From Homalodisca vitripennis (taxonomy: Eukaryota > Arthropoda > Insecta > Hemiptera > Cicadellidae), in contig NC_060215.1 of the NCBI RefSeq assembly GCF_021130785.1, forward strand, positions 68,576,501 to 68,640,500: DNA of 64,000 nucleotides. The letters run 5' to 3'. The notes beneath the pieces are model-generated. The model did no database searches. It had not been told where the DNA came from and saw only the letters and a list, made by a program, of their open reading frames with translations. A program made the position numbers and the translations under genes. Shown here piece by piece: positions 45,851-57,837 of this stretch (position 1 is its first letter; every line of letters starts with the position of its first letter).

Positions 45851-47524
45851 ATGCAGCACATAATATGAGGTCTTTAAAGTGAGTATCTTGAGTCTTACAG
45901 GTCTAACTACTATCTCATTATTACGCTTCTCTTAAACTTTCTAAGATAATTTAAAAACAATTGAGATGATTAAAATTGTTTGTGACAACCAATTATTTCT
46001 GACACACGTCTACTCTATCAAGCTAGGAATCTTCCTGACAATCCGTCACGAGAGGATTAAGAGATTGTAAACCTGGACTATACACCCTCATCTATTTGTG
46101 TAATTCTGTTTCTTTTGGAGAAAAGGTGAAGTGTTGGTTTCGGAGAAGACACTGTAAATCACTTAACAAGAATCTTCGTCTTGAAAAGCATAGCAACAGA
46201 CGTAAATAGAGTCAGGCTTTTAAGAAAAAAATGTTTTCCTGCCTAGAAAATAAAACATTGGAGTTCATCTGAATAGAAAGATCATTCACGGTATTGGATT
46301 TTTCCTTGTTTCTACAGCAAAAGCCTCCTCACCCAAAAATTAACATTTCAGTCAATAACGGGTGGTTAGAAGTAACAATAAACCTTCCCTAAAACGGGAA
46401 CAGAAAATATTTTAAATTTGATATTGATGTATTTTTCAAATAATTAAATCCAGCAATTTGTAGTGGTAATTTTCTACTCGACAAGTTGGAAAATGTTTTC
46501 AAACCCCACCTTCAACACAAAATTTGCTATATTACACGTTTTGCCATTCCTTCACATCACACTCAAATATAATTATATCCTACACTCGTACGCTCATTCG
46601 ACCAACTTAAAACGCCTTTAACTTAGGAAAGGGCGTAGTAGTGAGATGATAATTGTATATTCTGTCAAGGATAATTCACTGTATTGTCAAGGAAGCTTAT
46701 TTCCAGTAATACTAAATATTCGATATCGGATAGGAAGGTAAAGGGGTCCAATGTGCAGCCTGCAACAGCTCTCTACTCAACAGGAATCATACCGGGCTGT
46801 GGCGGCACAAAAACTCAGATGCTGATACGTCATTAGCCCTCTTGTCCTGGCATCTGGTCGCCGTTTTTATCCATATCTTCTGCGAAAGCCCCCCCGTCCC
46901 CCGTCCCACCAACTCACCACTCATCCTAACTTTTTATCCCGTTACCAGTCTTTGCGTCCCACCGTTCCTCTTATTTTTCAAAATTGAAACATATTTGTTC
47001 TAGTTACTTTTATTTGTAGCGGCTTGCTGCCGTTTAGACTGCACTAACTGTGCCATTCCCGGCGTGCCTTATTTGTACTCACGCTCCTTTTACAAATACT
47101 TTGTTAATAACCGAGCATACCGTTTATGAAAGCATCGTCTATACGGGTTTTCTCAGCTCCTAAAAACGGAAAGCTATAACTCCAGTTGAAGCAGGGTGAG
47201 ATAATCTTCTAGGAATCACACATATTTGCCAATGTTCGAATCGTGGATTTAAATATTAAGAGCAAGTCTTTTATTTATTACTTTATCTAATCTAAAATAA
47301 GATTTACATATGTTGTCAGTGAGCTCATAATCCAGCATTAATATTACCACATATGCTGGTAATATTAAGATGGCCTTTACAACAACAAATATTAAATTCC
47401 TGGGACTACTGAAAATGGTATGCCATGATATTTTGTAAAAACATGATAAACAAACTAATGTAAACAGTATTTTAACGATGCTCTATAATAATATAAGTAA
47501 ATGCATCTACTCAAGTACTCGATT
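45851..47524. other. Spacer, no gene seen
   Basis: A C-rich, less AT-rich patch at 46740-46990 has no recognisable reading frame. A small stem-loop at 47332-47359 is listed separately. Confidence 0.5.
47332..47367. repeat. Stem-loop with TAATATTAC in the loop
   Basis: CCAGCAT (47332-47338) pairs with ATGCTGG (47353-47359), placing TAATATTACCACAT in the loop. An alternative, longer pairing is TAATATTACCA (47339-47349) with TGGTAATATTA (47357-47367). The loop 9-mer equals the nick site of some rolling-circle DNA viruses, but no Rep gene lies nearby and AT-rich DNA produces this 9-mer by chance. Confidence 0.6.
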
Positions 47525-48033
47525 TCATGCAAGTAAATTAAATTCAATACATTAATAATGGAAACTTTTACCGATTTAGACTGAGGATTTGCAAGGCCAA
47601 CTTCAGAGTGAAGAATGAAGGTTTTAATGTAACAGAGTTATCGATAACGGCAGTGTTTAAAACTCAAGAAATTTTTCAGGGACCATGTTTGATATTCTCG
47701 TTGAGTATCATGACGGAGATGATAATGTAAAATTGTTTGTAATTTTCTAGGTTGCCTCCAAAGGGTTTCCCACCGGCGACAATGAAGTCCCTGCCTATAA
47801 CGATCGATTTTTACTGTAACAACTAGTTTTAATGTTGAAACTTCTTTAATTTATAATACTTGTATAATCCTGATGTGCCATTAATCTTTCTAAATATACG
47901 TATCTTGATGTTCCTGTGTGATTTCTGTAGAATTGTACTTTTAATTTAATGATTGTATCATTTTGGATTGTTATAAACTAGTACGTACCGTTTTACATTA
48001 CATTTTACCAGCTTCTTCTTATTTGAAACTAAA

Positions 48034-48103
48034 TGCTTAATATATGATCAAACACTCCAATAAATTAATTCATTTATTGGAGTGTTTTATCATATATTAA
48101 GCA
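48034..48103. repeat. Near-perfect 32-bp-arm hairpin
   Basis: The arms 48034-48065 and 48072-48103 are reverse complements with one mismatch, separated by a 6-base loop. It is absent from the related copy at 58.2 kb, so it arose or was inserted after the duplication. It could be a small foldback insertion or a short-hairpin locus. Confidence 0.9.
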
Positions 48104-48877
48104 CATAGTACCGTGTTGTGAATTAAACGGAACACTGTGTTAGAATGGTCTATAAAAGTGTATATAAATTAAATGTACTATTTTCAGCATCTTTTTTCAC
48201 AATGCAATTTTCTCGCTGCAATATTTTCAGAACGTTTTATGTAGTTTTCTTGTTAAAAATGCGCATTTTTTCAGGCCCAGTATACTTACTTATGAGAAAT
48301 TACTAAATACAAATTCCTCATTGTCAGATAAGTAAGGCTGAAAAGTCTCTGATCTAAGTTTATATGTAAAATCAAATCTCGCATGTCTGAACACGAATGG
48401 GTTTTATTTAGAAATGTGTGAGTAGTAAGTGTGCCGAGTCTAAAACAAAAATTAAAGTAAACACTTTTGATTAGGTAAACAAAATAAAACTTTGCAACTA
48501 GAATATTCGAATAGTGTTTTCAATAAACCAGATGCTGCAAAACATTTCAACAGAACGATCCCTTTAATTCACAGAACAACACAAAACATTGTTAAATCTT
48601 AAAATGAGAAATAATAGACAAGAACTTATAGATGCTTATATTTAAAGATTAATTATTGAGGAAGAAGAATTGAAGAATTATTAAAAATTAAATATTAACA
48701 TTTATTGCTAGAGTAAAATTTGGCCATACCAGGAACTCGACTGTTGCCAATCACTACCCTTTGTGGGCAACCTAGAAAATTATCATCAATTTAGTATCAT
48801 AATTCTCGTCATCTAATAGAAAGGTAGGTGAATTGAAACTCAACGGGATATAGGATATAGTTCATGATTTCCATAAC

Positions 48878-49646
48878 AACTCTACAAAATTACTTTATCG
48901 ACAACAACTCTTCTACATTCAAGTATAAATCTTCTTCTTCCATTAAACAGTGCAGTCTTACCACTGTTCAATCTAAGTTTGTAAAATTTCCCATTACTAA
49001 TCAATAGATTGAATTCAATTTTCAACTCAGAAAATCCAGTTCTTTGAACCTCTGGATGCACTCAATTTTCTCAAAAAAGTGTAATGCAACAGATTTACTT
49101 TCTTCTTTACTCGTTTAATAATAAGATTTAAGCTATCCCCATATTAAGTAGCTACCCCCACTTTATTGTTTAACTGCTCTTTAACTCAGAATGTCTTCAC
49201 AACAGATTTAAAGATTAAATATATTCCCATTTTAAAAAACATAGAAATTGTAATCTTGAATTGAAACTCTACAAAATTACTTTATCGACAACAACTCTTC
49301 TACATTCAAGTATAAATCTTCTTCTTCCATTAAACAGTGCAGTCTTACCACTGTTCAATCTAAGTTTGTAAAATTTCCCATTACTAATCAATAGATTGAA
49401 TTCAATTTTCAACTCAGAAAATCCAGTTCTTTGAACCTCTGGATGCACTCAATTTTCTCAAAAAAGTGTAATGCAACAGATTTACTTTCTTCTTTACTCG
49501 TTTAATAATAAGATTTAAGCTATCCCCATATTAAGTAGCTACCCCCACTTTATTGTTTAACTGCTCTTTAACTCAGAATGTCTTCACAACAGATTTAAAG
49601 ATTAAATATATTCCCATTTTAAAAAACATAGAAATTGTAATCTTGA
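48878..49646. repeat. Tandem direct duplication, about 382 bp, period 387
   Basis: The segment 48878-49259 is repeated at 49265-49646 with no difference that I could find by eye. The identity means a very recent duplication or an assembly duplicate. The unit is AT-rich and non-coding. Confidence 0.92.
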
Positions 49647-51184
49647 TAGAATTAAAATAATATTTATTACTTACATTTTTCAAACATTTATGAGAAAATA
49701 GTATATTTCTGCATAACGTACAGTCTAATGTGCAATAATGTACCACAGTACACTAATTTGGTTTATTACTGCACTGAACTTCTTTTTTAAACCAATAATA
49801 TAAATTGTTCATCTCAATTCAGGTTTTATCATAATCTCTCCACAACTCCCGCTGTTTCTCTATTTCTTCGAAAGCCTACCGGATAATGTCTTCACGCTCC
49901 TTTTTTTAATTTACCATTTTATTTGTTTTGTTTTAATGATGACAATGCTTTTAAAGTTCCACGTAATTAGAACAATATAAACTAAAATCTAAACATTTAT
50001 GAAAATTCAATTATCTACTGTGATTCTAAATAATTTAACTCTGTCTCTTGAAGTAAAACCAACTTCAAGGTTACTATTATTAAGGGTCAAAATATATGAA
50101 CGTTATCGGTTGGTTGGATAGGTAATTTATATTAATTATTCATTTCTCTTATAGAAACCCTAGTTCAATGTATAAAATTCGTCACAAAACAATCAAAACA
50201 TTAACATATTAATCAAAAATACATTTACAGTTTTCATGAAGTTCGCGAGATTATTTGAATATGAGCTTAACATTTACTTGCTAAAAACGCATTTTTTATT
50301 TTTATTATTTATTCATGTAATTGGTATATACAAAACGTTCTCCTTTGTAAAATAAACAAGTTTTAAAATACGAACTCAAGTAAAATATCATTATTTAAAA
50401 GATCACGATATTTCCTTACTTTGGTTGTGAACAAACAGTTTTTAACAAATATTTCACTATTACAATTTGATTGTATACATTTTCTCTTAATTCGTTAAAA
50501 TTTTAAACTTCAGTTTGTATTAGTTTTAAGATTATTTGTATTTTCTTCTATTTTTTCTTTTTCGCTTTATAATAAATTCTTTGCGTGTTCCATTTATTTT
50601 GGAAAAGGTTTATTAGCAAAAATGTTTAATGTTTATTAAAAATCTTAAATGACAACCCGTTCACGTTTTACGTTTCAGATTCCATGTTCACTTTTTAATA
50701 TATTTAAGCTGTATCAAAGTATCAAACATTTATGCTCACAAAATGTTACGTGAATGGGATGGTTTGGAATTAGAAATCGTTTAATTCTATATTTAGTTTA
50801 GTACTATTTTAGTAATACAAAATACATGCTCATATAATTTATACATATTCTGGAAGCCCATTTTACAATCTGTGAAAGGTAGAGAATAGGTTTTAAGTTG
50901 TAGCCATTTTATGAGTATTCCCAGAGTCTCTGCAAAAATTCCTTTAATATAGTGTCTTACTCTTGGCTTACTTTTTGTGTTATCGGGTGGTTTCCAAAGG
51001 TTAAATGTTCACCTAAGTTACAGATGTTGTATAGTGTAAGAGAAGAATAATGTGCTCTCAGAAGACCGTTAAACTTTCCTTTTTGAATATAAGCTTTTAA
51101 ACATCTTCCGGGAGAGGACCATGGAAAATCCAGCTTGACTGGGATGCACGGAATATTTCCATATTCCCCGTTAGTGTTAACTCA

Positions 51185-51199
51185 CCCCCCCCCCCCCCC
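51185..51199. repeat. C15 homopolymer
   Basis: Fifteen C residues in a row. The related copy at 58.87 kb has a shorter C-rich stretch at the same place. Confidence 0.9.
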
Positions 51200-51760
51200 A
51201 AACAGCCTAGACTCTACCATCACGTCTACCAATTATCTATGTAGTACGATGAACATATGAGAAGATAAAACAGCCTACTATTCCAAAATAATGGCTACAT
51301 AAATATATAATCATTAATCATAATCATTTAATTAACAACATTATGGGGTGAGAATACAGTAATGTAATTCACAAGAGATGAGTCGCCTCGTTCGACACCT
51401 AGAAGCATCGGTCCACCCATTCTTTCTGTTTCCTGTATATCAATGTAATCAGAAAATGGTTTACTAGTAATAGAGTGTACTGTTAAAATAATGGTACACC
51501 GTTAAACTATATGCCTTTTTATTGGTTTTAAAATACTTAAATGGATCCTACCAAAACAAACTTATCGCAGGCCATGTTCACACTAATCAAACAAGGTACA
51601 ATTGTGTTAGCTGATCCTTATGACAAATACCACCTTAGAGGACCGTAACGTACACTCAAAATCTGCGTTACGCAGCACTTCTACCTCCACAAAAACACTA
51701 GCAATGGAGAATAACTCACAATTTCACACAGATATGGGTAAGTCGTTATAAGAGAGGAGT

Positions 51761-52283
51761 AAGTGAAGCCGGGAGAAGTCTCACTCTCCTCAATAATTCG
51801 TTTCTGAATTACATCCTTACGCTTTTATTACAGTATAGTAGTATTACATTTGTCACTAGTTCGTAACTCCAACAAATCGATATTAAAGTCGTAAATGGGC
51901 AAGTGTAAGATTAATCGATTGAGTCTATTTACAGATGGGACATACTATACTACTTTTGAAAAGTACCTTACTGATATGTACTTGTCTCTAAGAAACTGTT
52001 GCAAAGTGTACACTTCTGATTTCCACTATAATAATAGATAGGCAGCACGATTTTTTACACTATTGTGGATTGAAACTATAAGTTGCGTCTCAAAGCTGAC
52101 GACAACGGTAAGAGAAACTGAACGATACTGGAGGGGGTCTTGAGAAGACGGGAGGAACTTTTACCGTCGTGAGTGTCAAGAGATCTTACGGGGGAGATGA
52201 CAAGAGAGTCAATGAAACCAATTTATAGAGCAAATGATTTAACTGCTATTGCAACACTCGTGACAATGTCTCTAAAGTAAAAA
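51761..52283. other. Spacer, no gene seen
   Basis: Nothing recognised between the duplicated sequence and the 5' truncation point of the LINE. Confidence 0.5.
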
Positions 52284-53870
52284 TAAAAATGTGCGTCTTA
52301 TTATTAATTAATGAATACGTCATTGAAAAAAGGTGAGTTCCCACAGTCATGGAAAAAAAGTATAGTTCATCCATTGTCTAAAAAACATAATCCCTCAAAT
52401 GTCAGTGAACTAAGACCAATTTCAGTCTTGCCAGCAATGTCCAAGGTACTCGAAAAATTAGCAATTCGCCAGATTGTTGAATACCTTAATTATGAAAATT
52501 TGCTTCCAAAATTGCAATCAGGGTTCAGAAAGAACCACAGCACTTGCACTGCATTGCTGAATATGTTTGCAGATGTTTTTGGGTCGAGGGACGCCGGCAG
52601 GTGTAGCTCTATAATCATGCTTGATTATTCGCAGGCATTTGATTCCATAAGCCATAGTTTGCTCCTTGCGAAATTGAAGCACTTCGGCTTCCATGAGAGT
52701 GCAATTGTCTGGTTCAAGTCTTACTTGGAAAAAAGACTGCAGGTGACGAAGCTGGGTACCGATATCTCACCTCCCCTTGAGAAATTAAGGGGAGTGCCGC
52801 AGGGGAGCTGTCTGGGGCCCATTTTGTTCACCCTTTACACTGCAGATCTGTCCAACTGTGTGAGTCACTGCAAGGTGCATGCCTATGCTGATGACTGTCA
52901 ATTGCATTTTTCTTATGAGTCAGATTCCATTAACCAAGTTTTCGCAGGGGTAAACTCTGATCTGGAGAGAATAGATGATTGGTCACGGAAGCATGGTCTC
53001 AAGTTGAACGCTGAAAAATGCATGATTCTTCATATTGCCCCGCCAACTGTCTGTCAAAAAATCCTGCTTGGAGATATGCACGTTAAACTTGGTGACAAAA
53101 TGTTGATGGTGAGTGATACTGTCAAGACTTTGGGAGTGGTGCTTGACAGGGGCCTCACATTCTCAGATCACATCACTCATGTTTCCTAGTTGGCTTTAGG
53201 AAGGCTGCGAGGTCTGTACAGGTACCGATCAATACTGCCAGAATCTGCTAAGCTGCAGCTGGTCCAGTCATTAGTTTTGTCAGTGCTCTATTACTGTTTT
53301 CCTGCATACGGCAACAGCATTACCAGGGAGGAAATGTCCCGATTGCAGAGGCTGCAGAACACCGCAGTGCGCTTCGTTTACAACATTCGTAGACGGGAGC
53401 GTATATCTGCCTATCGTGAGGCTGCCGGTCTTTTGCCAACTGATGCCGTGTGTAGGATGCAGACTTGCAACCTCATCCACCGGGTCTTGGTACAGCAGGA
53501 GCCTCAGTACCTGGTGGAAAGACTCGTTGCTCGTGGGGGGGTGGCTCTGCGAAGCACCCGGCAGGATGCGCTACTCCATTTTCCAAAGGTCAGACTAGAG
53601 GTGGGTAGAAAAGGGTTTTCTTATTTTGGCCCTACTCTTTATAATGACCTCCCTTGGGACCTCAAACAAATGGGCATCCTAGCATTTAAGTCTAGAGTAA
53701 AATCTCATTTTATGAATACGTCTTAATTATATTTTTTGTTACCATTTATGTGCACCATGAAAATAATGTGTAGTTTTTAATTTTAAGTTTGACTTGAGTT
53801 ACTCTGTAAAACAGTTGTACACTGAGAGACGCTTGAAATAAAGGCATTTTTATTTATTTATTTATTTATT
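52284..53870 (+). mobile_element. 5'-truncated LINE (jockey/CR1-like), best preserved in window
   Basis: The insertion begins inside the reverse transcriptase (about 52284, LIIN of the usual HIIN.SL..G.FP) and runs through the end of the frame at 53726. A 3' untranslated region of about 110 bases follows, with AATAAAG near the end, and the tail is a (TATT)n run (53843-53870) rather than poly(A). The coding part is visibly less AT-rich than its flanks. No exact target-site duplication was found, although similar A-rich text (AAGTAAAAAT, AAGATAAAAT) flanks both ends. Confidence 0.85.
52311..53726 (+). pseudogene. LINE reverse transcriptase, palm to C-terminus, one in-frame stop
   Basis: This enzyme copies the LINE RNA into DNA at a nicked target. 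Numbering from the ATG at 52311, the domain shows RPIS (35-38), QSGFRKNHST (69-78), the first catalytic motif LDYSQAFDS (104-112, D105), RGVPQGSCLGP (160-170), the catalytic YADD (192-195), and LGVVLDRGLTFSDH (274-287). A TAG at 53187-53189 ends the first open part at 292 codons, after which the same frame continues 178 more codons (LALGRLRGLYRYR, LQRLQNTAVRFVYN) to 53726. The ATG is not the natural start, because the same frame carries a stop just upstream and the family's N-terminal endonuclease is lost by 5' truncation. All catalytic residues survive, so the copy is young but dead. No RNase H domain follows. Confidence 0.93.
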
Positions 53871-55594
53871 AAGATAAAATACAGTAAATGACTCGGCGTA
53901 GTTTTAAACACTGTTAAGATCTATGTTAAGAATAATTTTAAATGCCCTTACAGTTTGATTCATTTATTTAGTTTTGTGTTTGATTTCATGTACTATTAAA
54001 CTTCTTATTGCCTGATTATTAAATAAAAGTCATACATATATTCTTGCAATACAATTTTCAATTTGGAGGACCATGTGCTGAATTTGAAGAACTTGTTTTT
54101 TCACAATATGAGTCTACATCCATTCCGGATTAATATCGCTTTATAACGTATTCAAATCGCGTGATCCATTTAATATCTATGACTCGTTCAAAAATTACGA
54201 CAGAGCGCAAGTAGTACGTGGCTTACTGTACTTTACACTGACTGCATACGACTACAAGTATTCACTTGATTGCACAACCGAGTCTGGCTGCAGCTTCTGC
54301 CACCAGGTTCCGTCACCGGTAGGACATTCTAGTTTTACTATTTTTCAGTTTGCTAACTGTTGTTCTATACACGGTATACGAACTCAAACTCTTAAGTACG
54401 GATTTTCAGAGTTTAACGCACACACGTTTTAAAGTTGAGATCTAGATAGTCACTAGAGCTAGCGTGATAAGTTCAAACACACAATGTCACGCTCACTTTT
54501 TTAAGTTCACGGTCACACTCACTTTTTATTCGCTCTGCCAATGTTCTGTCTGATGTTTCTACCACAATCTTACAATAGTGTGTGTGTTAAATTAAATATA
54601 CACTTGTATAATGATCGATCACACTCTTTACGCTCACTCTTTTATCACACTCTTATACATGCTTTTTATTACACTATTACAATAGTTTTTAAATCACAGA
54701 ATCACACTTTCGTTTTTACATCACAATCGGTGGTGGTCCTCATCACAATCTTATAATTGGACTGGGCAAGTTTTTTTTTATTGTTTTCAAGGTTGAATTC
54801 TTTAAAGGTTCTCACTCTTGCGCTCTTGTTGTAATTTATTGGACTACATCTAGAGACATGAGATAAAGATGAATGAGCCTGCATTCACTGTGTATATTTA
54901 CTTGATTCGAATATTATACATCTTTCAAATTATACATGACTCTACCAAGTTAGGTATTATCCATTCAACAGTGTAAACCTGGTGAAAATCCTAATAGTAA
55001 CACCGTTATAAAAACTCCAAACAGAAGTAACCTTTAAATATAATGTTACAGATGGACATAACTTTACTTGCCAATAACCATTTTGAAGTAAGATGATTTG
55101 ATGTTTTACAATTACCTAAGGAAATCAGTCCTAACACATCATTATCTGTACCTTCATTGGCCTCCCCGTCACCAGTCAGACTAAAAAACAAACTCTAAAA
55201 AGGAGGGGATGACATTTGAACTGTAGCGTGCAACTGTTAAGCTATAGCACACAGCTATAGTACGTATCCGTCGTCGTCCGTTAGCCGTACGGCACGTTTG
55301 ATGCCCACAGATGCTACTCTGCCCTAACAAATCAATCCCACTAATGTCTATTTGGCTTCCCATCGCGGATAGATATTACTTCTATATTATTGGGTTTTGA
55401 TTGTGTTTATTTTTTATTTTTGTATTTTTGTTTTCAAAATGGATTTCTCGTAATCCTGGATTCTGCCGGTAGAGCACGAGGAAGAGAGAAACAGAAGACA
55501 CTGAGTCCACGATATCAATCTGAAAAGAGAAAAATGTAAAGATTACAATACCTTTTCCCCGATGTTGTGAGAGGTGAGAATAGTATATTGCATT
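53871..55594. other. Spacer, no gene seen
   Basis: The segment 54450-54720 is rich in short, irregular CACTC/TTTTTA repeats, a low-complexity stretch. Open frames at 54541-54756 and elsewhere follow this composition and resemble no family. Confidence 0.5.
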
Positions 55595-55960
55595 ACTAGT
55601 CTCGAAAGTGGTATATTGCGAGTCGAGATTACATTTGCGTGCGAGGCGAAACAAAGCGTGGAAAATTCTTTCCATCCCGCAATAGACCTTTCGAAACGAG
55701 TATTGAACGAGACTTATCAACACGATGCAAAAAAGTACACGACATTCTTTTTAATTATCTGACACTTCATAGTCTACTAATTGTTCTTCCATAAGGAAAC
55801 GTAAGCCTATTTTATAATTAATTTTAGTGTTAAAATCAGCCGTTTCATAACCAAAATCATTAGTGCCCATGTTGGCCAAACCGGGAATTTCAATTGTTGG
55901 AAATAGGAAAAAAATTTTTTACATAGAGAAAGTAATGATGAGAGGGGAAATGAGATGAAA
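55595..55960. repeat. Unclassified dispersed repeat, copy 2
   Basis: A diverged copy, in the same orientation, of 9135-9480 (shared blocks are given there). The left part also overlaps a 113-codon minus-strand open frame that I do not recognise. Confidence 0.7.
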
Positions 55961-57837
55961 TCTTACTTTTACAAAAGAACGTTATTAGAACCATGTGTAG
56001 ATGTGGATATCTGGAACACTGCTTTCTCTTAAAACATTAAACATTCTTACAGTTTAAAACCTAAATAATTTCAACATCAAACAAGACATTCATAGCCATG
56101 ACACACATTACCAAATTACGATAAATGTTTCACAACTTGTAACAAGCGATCATTGGCAATCTTAGGCGTATCCAGGGGGGGGGTGTTTGGGGAGTTGTAA
56201 CTCATCCCCCCATTGATACAAATATTCAAGGTATATTTTAACTTGAGTAAAACAGAAAGTATAATCATAGTTTCGAAATGACGATTCCGTCTGCGACAAA
56301 TATTGCACAGACACTGTCGCTTCTGCCCTTCACGCGCTTCTGGCAAGAGAGACAGCGAGTAATGGCCATACACGTCTACTGGTCATCTGTATGAAAGGCT
56401 AATTTGTAATAGTCATTACTAGTTCTCATAGTTTTCGTTGTTGGCGCTAGTCTTGTATTAGTGACTTGTGTTATTAATGAATACCGACAGTGGTAGTAGT
56501 AACAAACATAAAATGAAAGTACAAAACCTCTAGTTTGCTGATTTTACTATTTAGAAATATTTTATTTCCTATACGTGATTAAATTTTACTCGCTGTTACT
56601 GTGACACTTCTCTGATATGGTTTCAACCAAAGTTGTGTAATGCACATACAAAATTAGATGCTTATAAAATCGTGTTTTGTAGTAGGCCTATCTATAAAAA
56701 TTAAATTTATTCCTTAACATAATTTAATAAAATATTCACAAAGACTTTAAGTTCACGACCAAAGTAAGGAAATGTCGTGGTCATTTGAATAATATCTCAC
56801 TTGAAGTTCATATTTATAATGTTTGTTTTGTATTACACACTAGAACATGTTTTGTTTACATCAATTCCAGGAATAAAATATAAATAAATAATAATAACAA
56901 AATATTATTGAACGTAAATGTTAAGCATATATTAAAATAAACTCGAGAACTTCATGTAAACAGTAAAATGTCTTTCCGACAAAGATAAAGTCTTAGTTTT
57001 GAGGAGTTAAATCATTTAGGACCAAGATAAAGAATTGAATTTTTATAAATGTGCGAGTTCAATTTCTATATTTTTAGCTAATATTGGTTTCTATTGCTAG
57101 AGCTTTGTTTTAATTTTAATTTTGAACACTTTGTTGTTATTACAAACAAAGTCAATGCAATGATAAACTGTTTAAGTAGGGAGTGTTAAGATGCTATTTG
57201 GCGGAAAATATTATCTGAATCTCTACCGCGGTCCGAGACCCCAGACGACCAGCAAGTTCACGCGGAACAAAAATTCTATAAAAATTCTGAAGAAATCAAA
57301 GTTTTAGAAAACATATCTCAGCCTAATTAAAAACCCTAATTAAATATAAAAAGAGAATAAAATTATGTTCATCTACTCAACGGTAGTCACTGATTTCGAA
57401 CAAAATAAAGAAATGGCGGAAATTGTGAAGATATTATGATGGAACCTAGAGTGAGATGAACATATTATATCATTGGTTTAAAGGTAATTACAGTACAATA
57501 ATGCGTAGTTGATTTTATATTAAACATAAACGTACCATTTTCCACCTATTCAAAAATAGAATAATCGATATTGGCCTCAATCTATCAAGGTTGACATTTC
57601 ATTTCTTTAGGTTTAGAACAGCTTTAATAATCTCAAATTCAGTTGAGAAAACATCATGACTGTTTGAAGGTTTTTAAGGTTTGAAGGTTGAAGGTTTGAA
57701 GGTTAACAAAACCATTCAAGTGAGGTGATAGATCATAAACATATTGTTTGACTAGTAAAAAAAGACAAAACAAAATCCGTTTTAATATTCTTTTTAAGAA
57801 AATCGAATGCATCCAGAGATTCAAATAACTGGATTTT
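55961..57837. other. AT-rich spacer, no gene seen
   Basis: A G-rich run lies near 56176-56186. Short tandem TTGAAGGT-type repeats lie at about 57663-57705. No convincing coding sequence. Confidence 0.5.

Larger units (their letters stand above)
47525..51760. repeat. Unclassified duplicated sequence, copy A (interrupted)
   Basis: Blocks of this stretch align in the same order and orientation with 57838-59010. AATACATTAATAATGG, then a TTTTAATGTA(A/G)CAGAGTT segment, then AGGTTGC(A)CTCCAAGGG-type text are shared (47550-47800). The block around 48105-48320 aligns to 58285-58500. The block 50990-51110 (with a GTTGTATAG...GTTAAAC(T/T)T segment) aligns to 58725-58790. The TAACTCACAAT...ATGGGT(A/T)AGT text at 51710-51742 aligns to 58980-59010. 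About 2.5 kb at 48340-50860 is present only here and includes the tandem duplication. It has no coding content that I recognise. It is either an unknown mobile element or an old segmental duplication. Confidence 0.6.

Noticed and set aside
52250..53900. Target-site duplication AAGTAAAAATAAAAATG versus AAGATAAAATACAGTAAATG around the LINE
   Set aside because: The two sequences differ at too many positions and A-rich text is common here, so no duplication is claimed.
54450..54720. CACTC-rich stretch considered as a CRISPR-like or regular tandem array
   Set aside because: Spacing is irregular with no constant unit. It is low-complexity sequence in a eukaryotic context.
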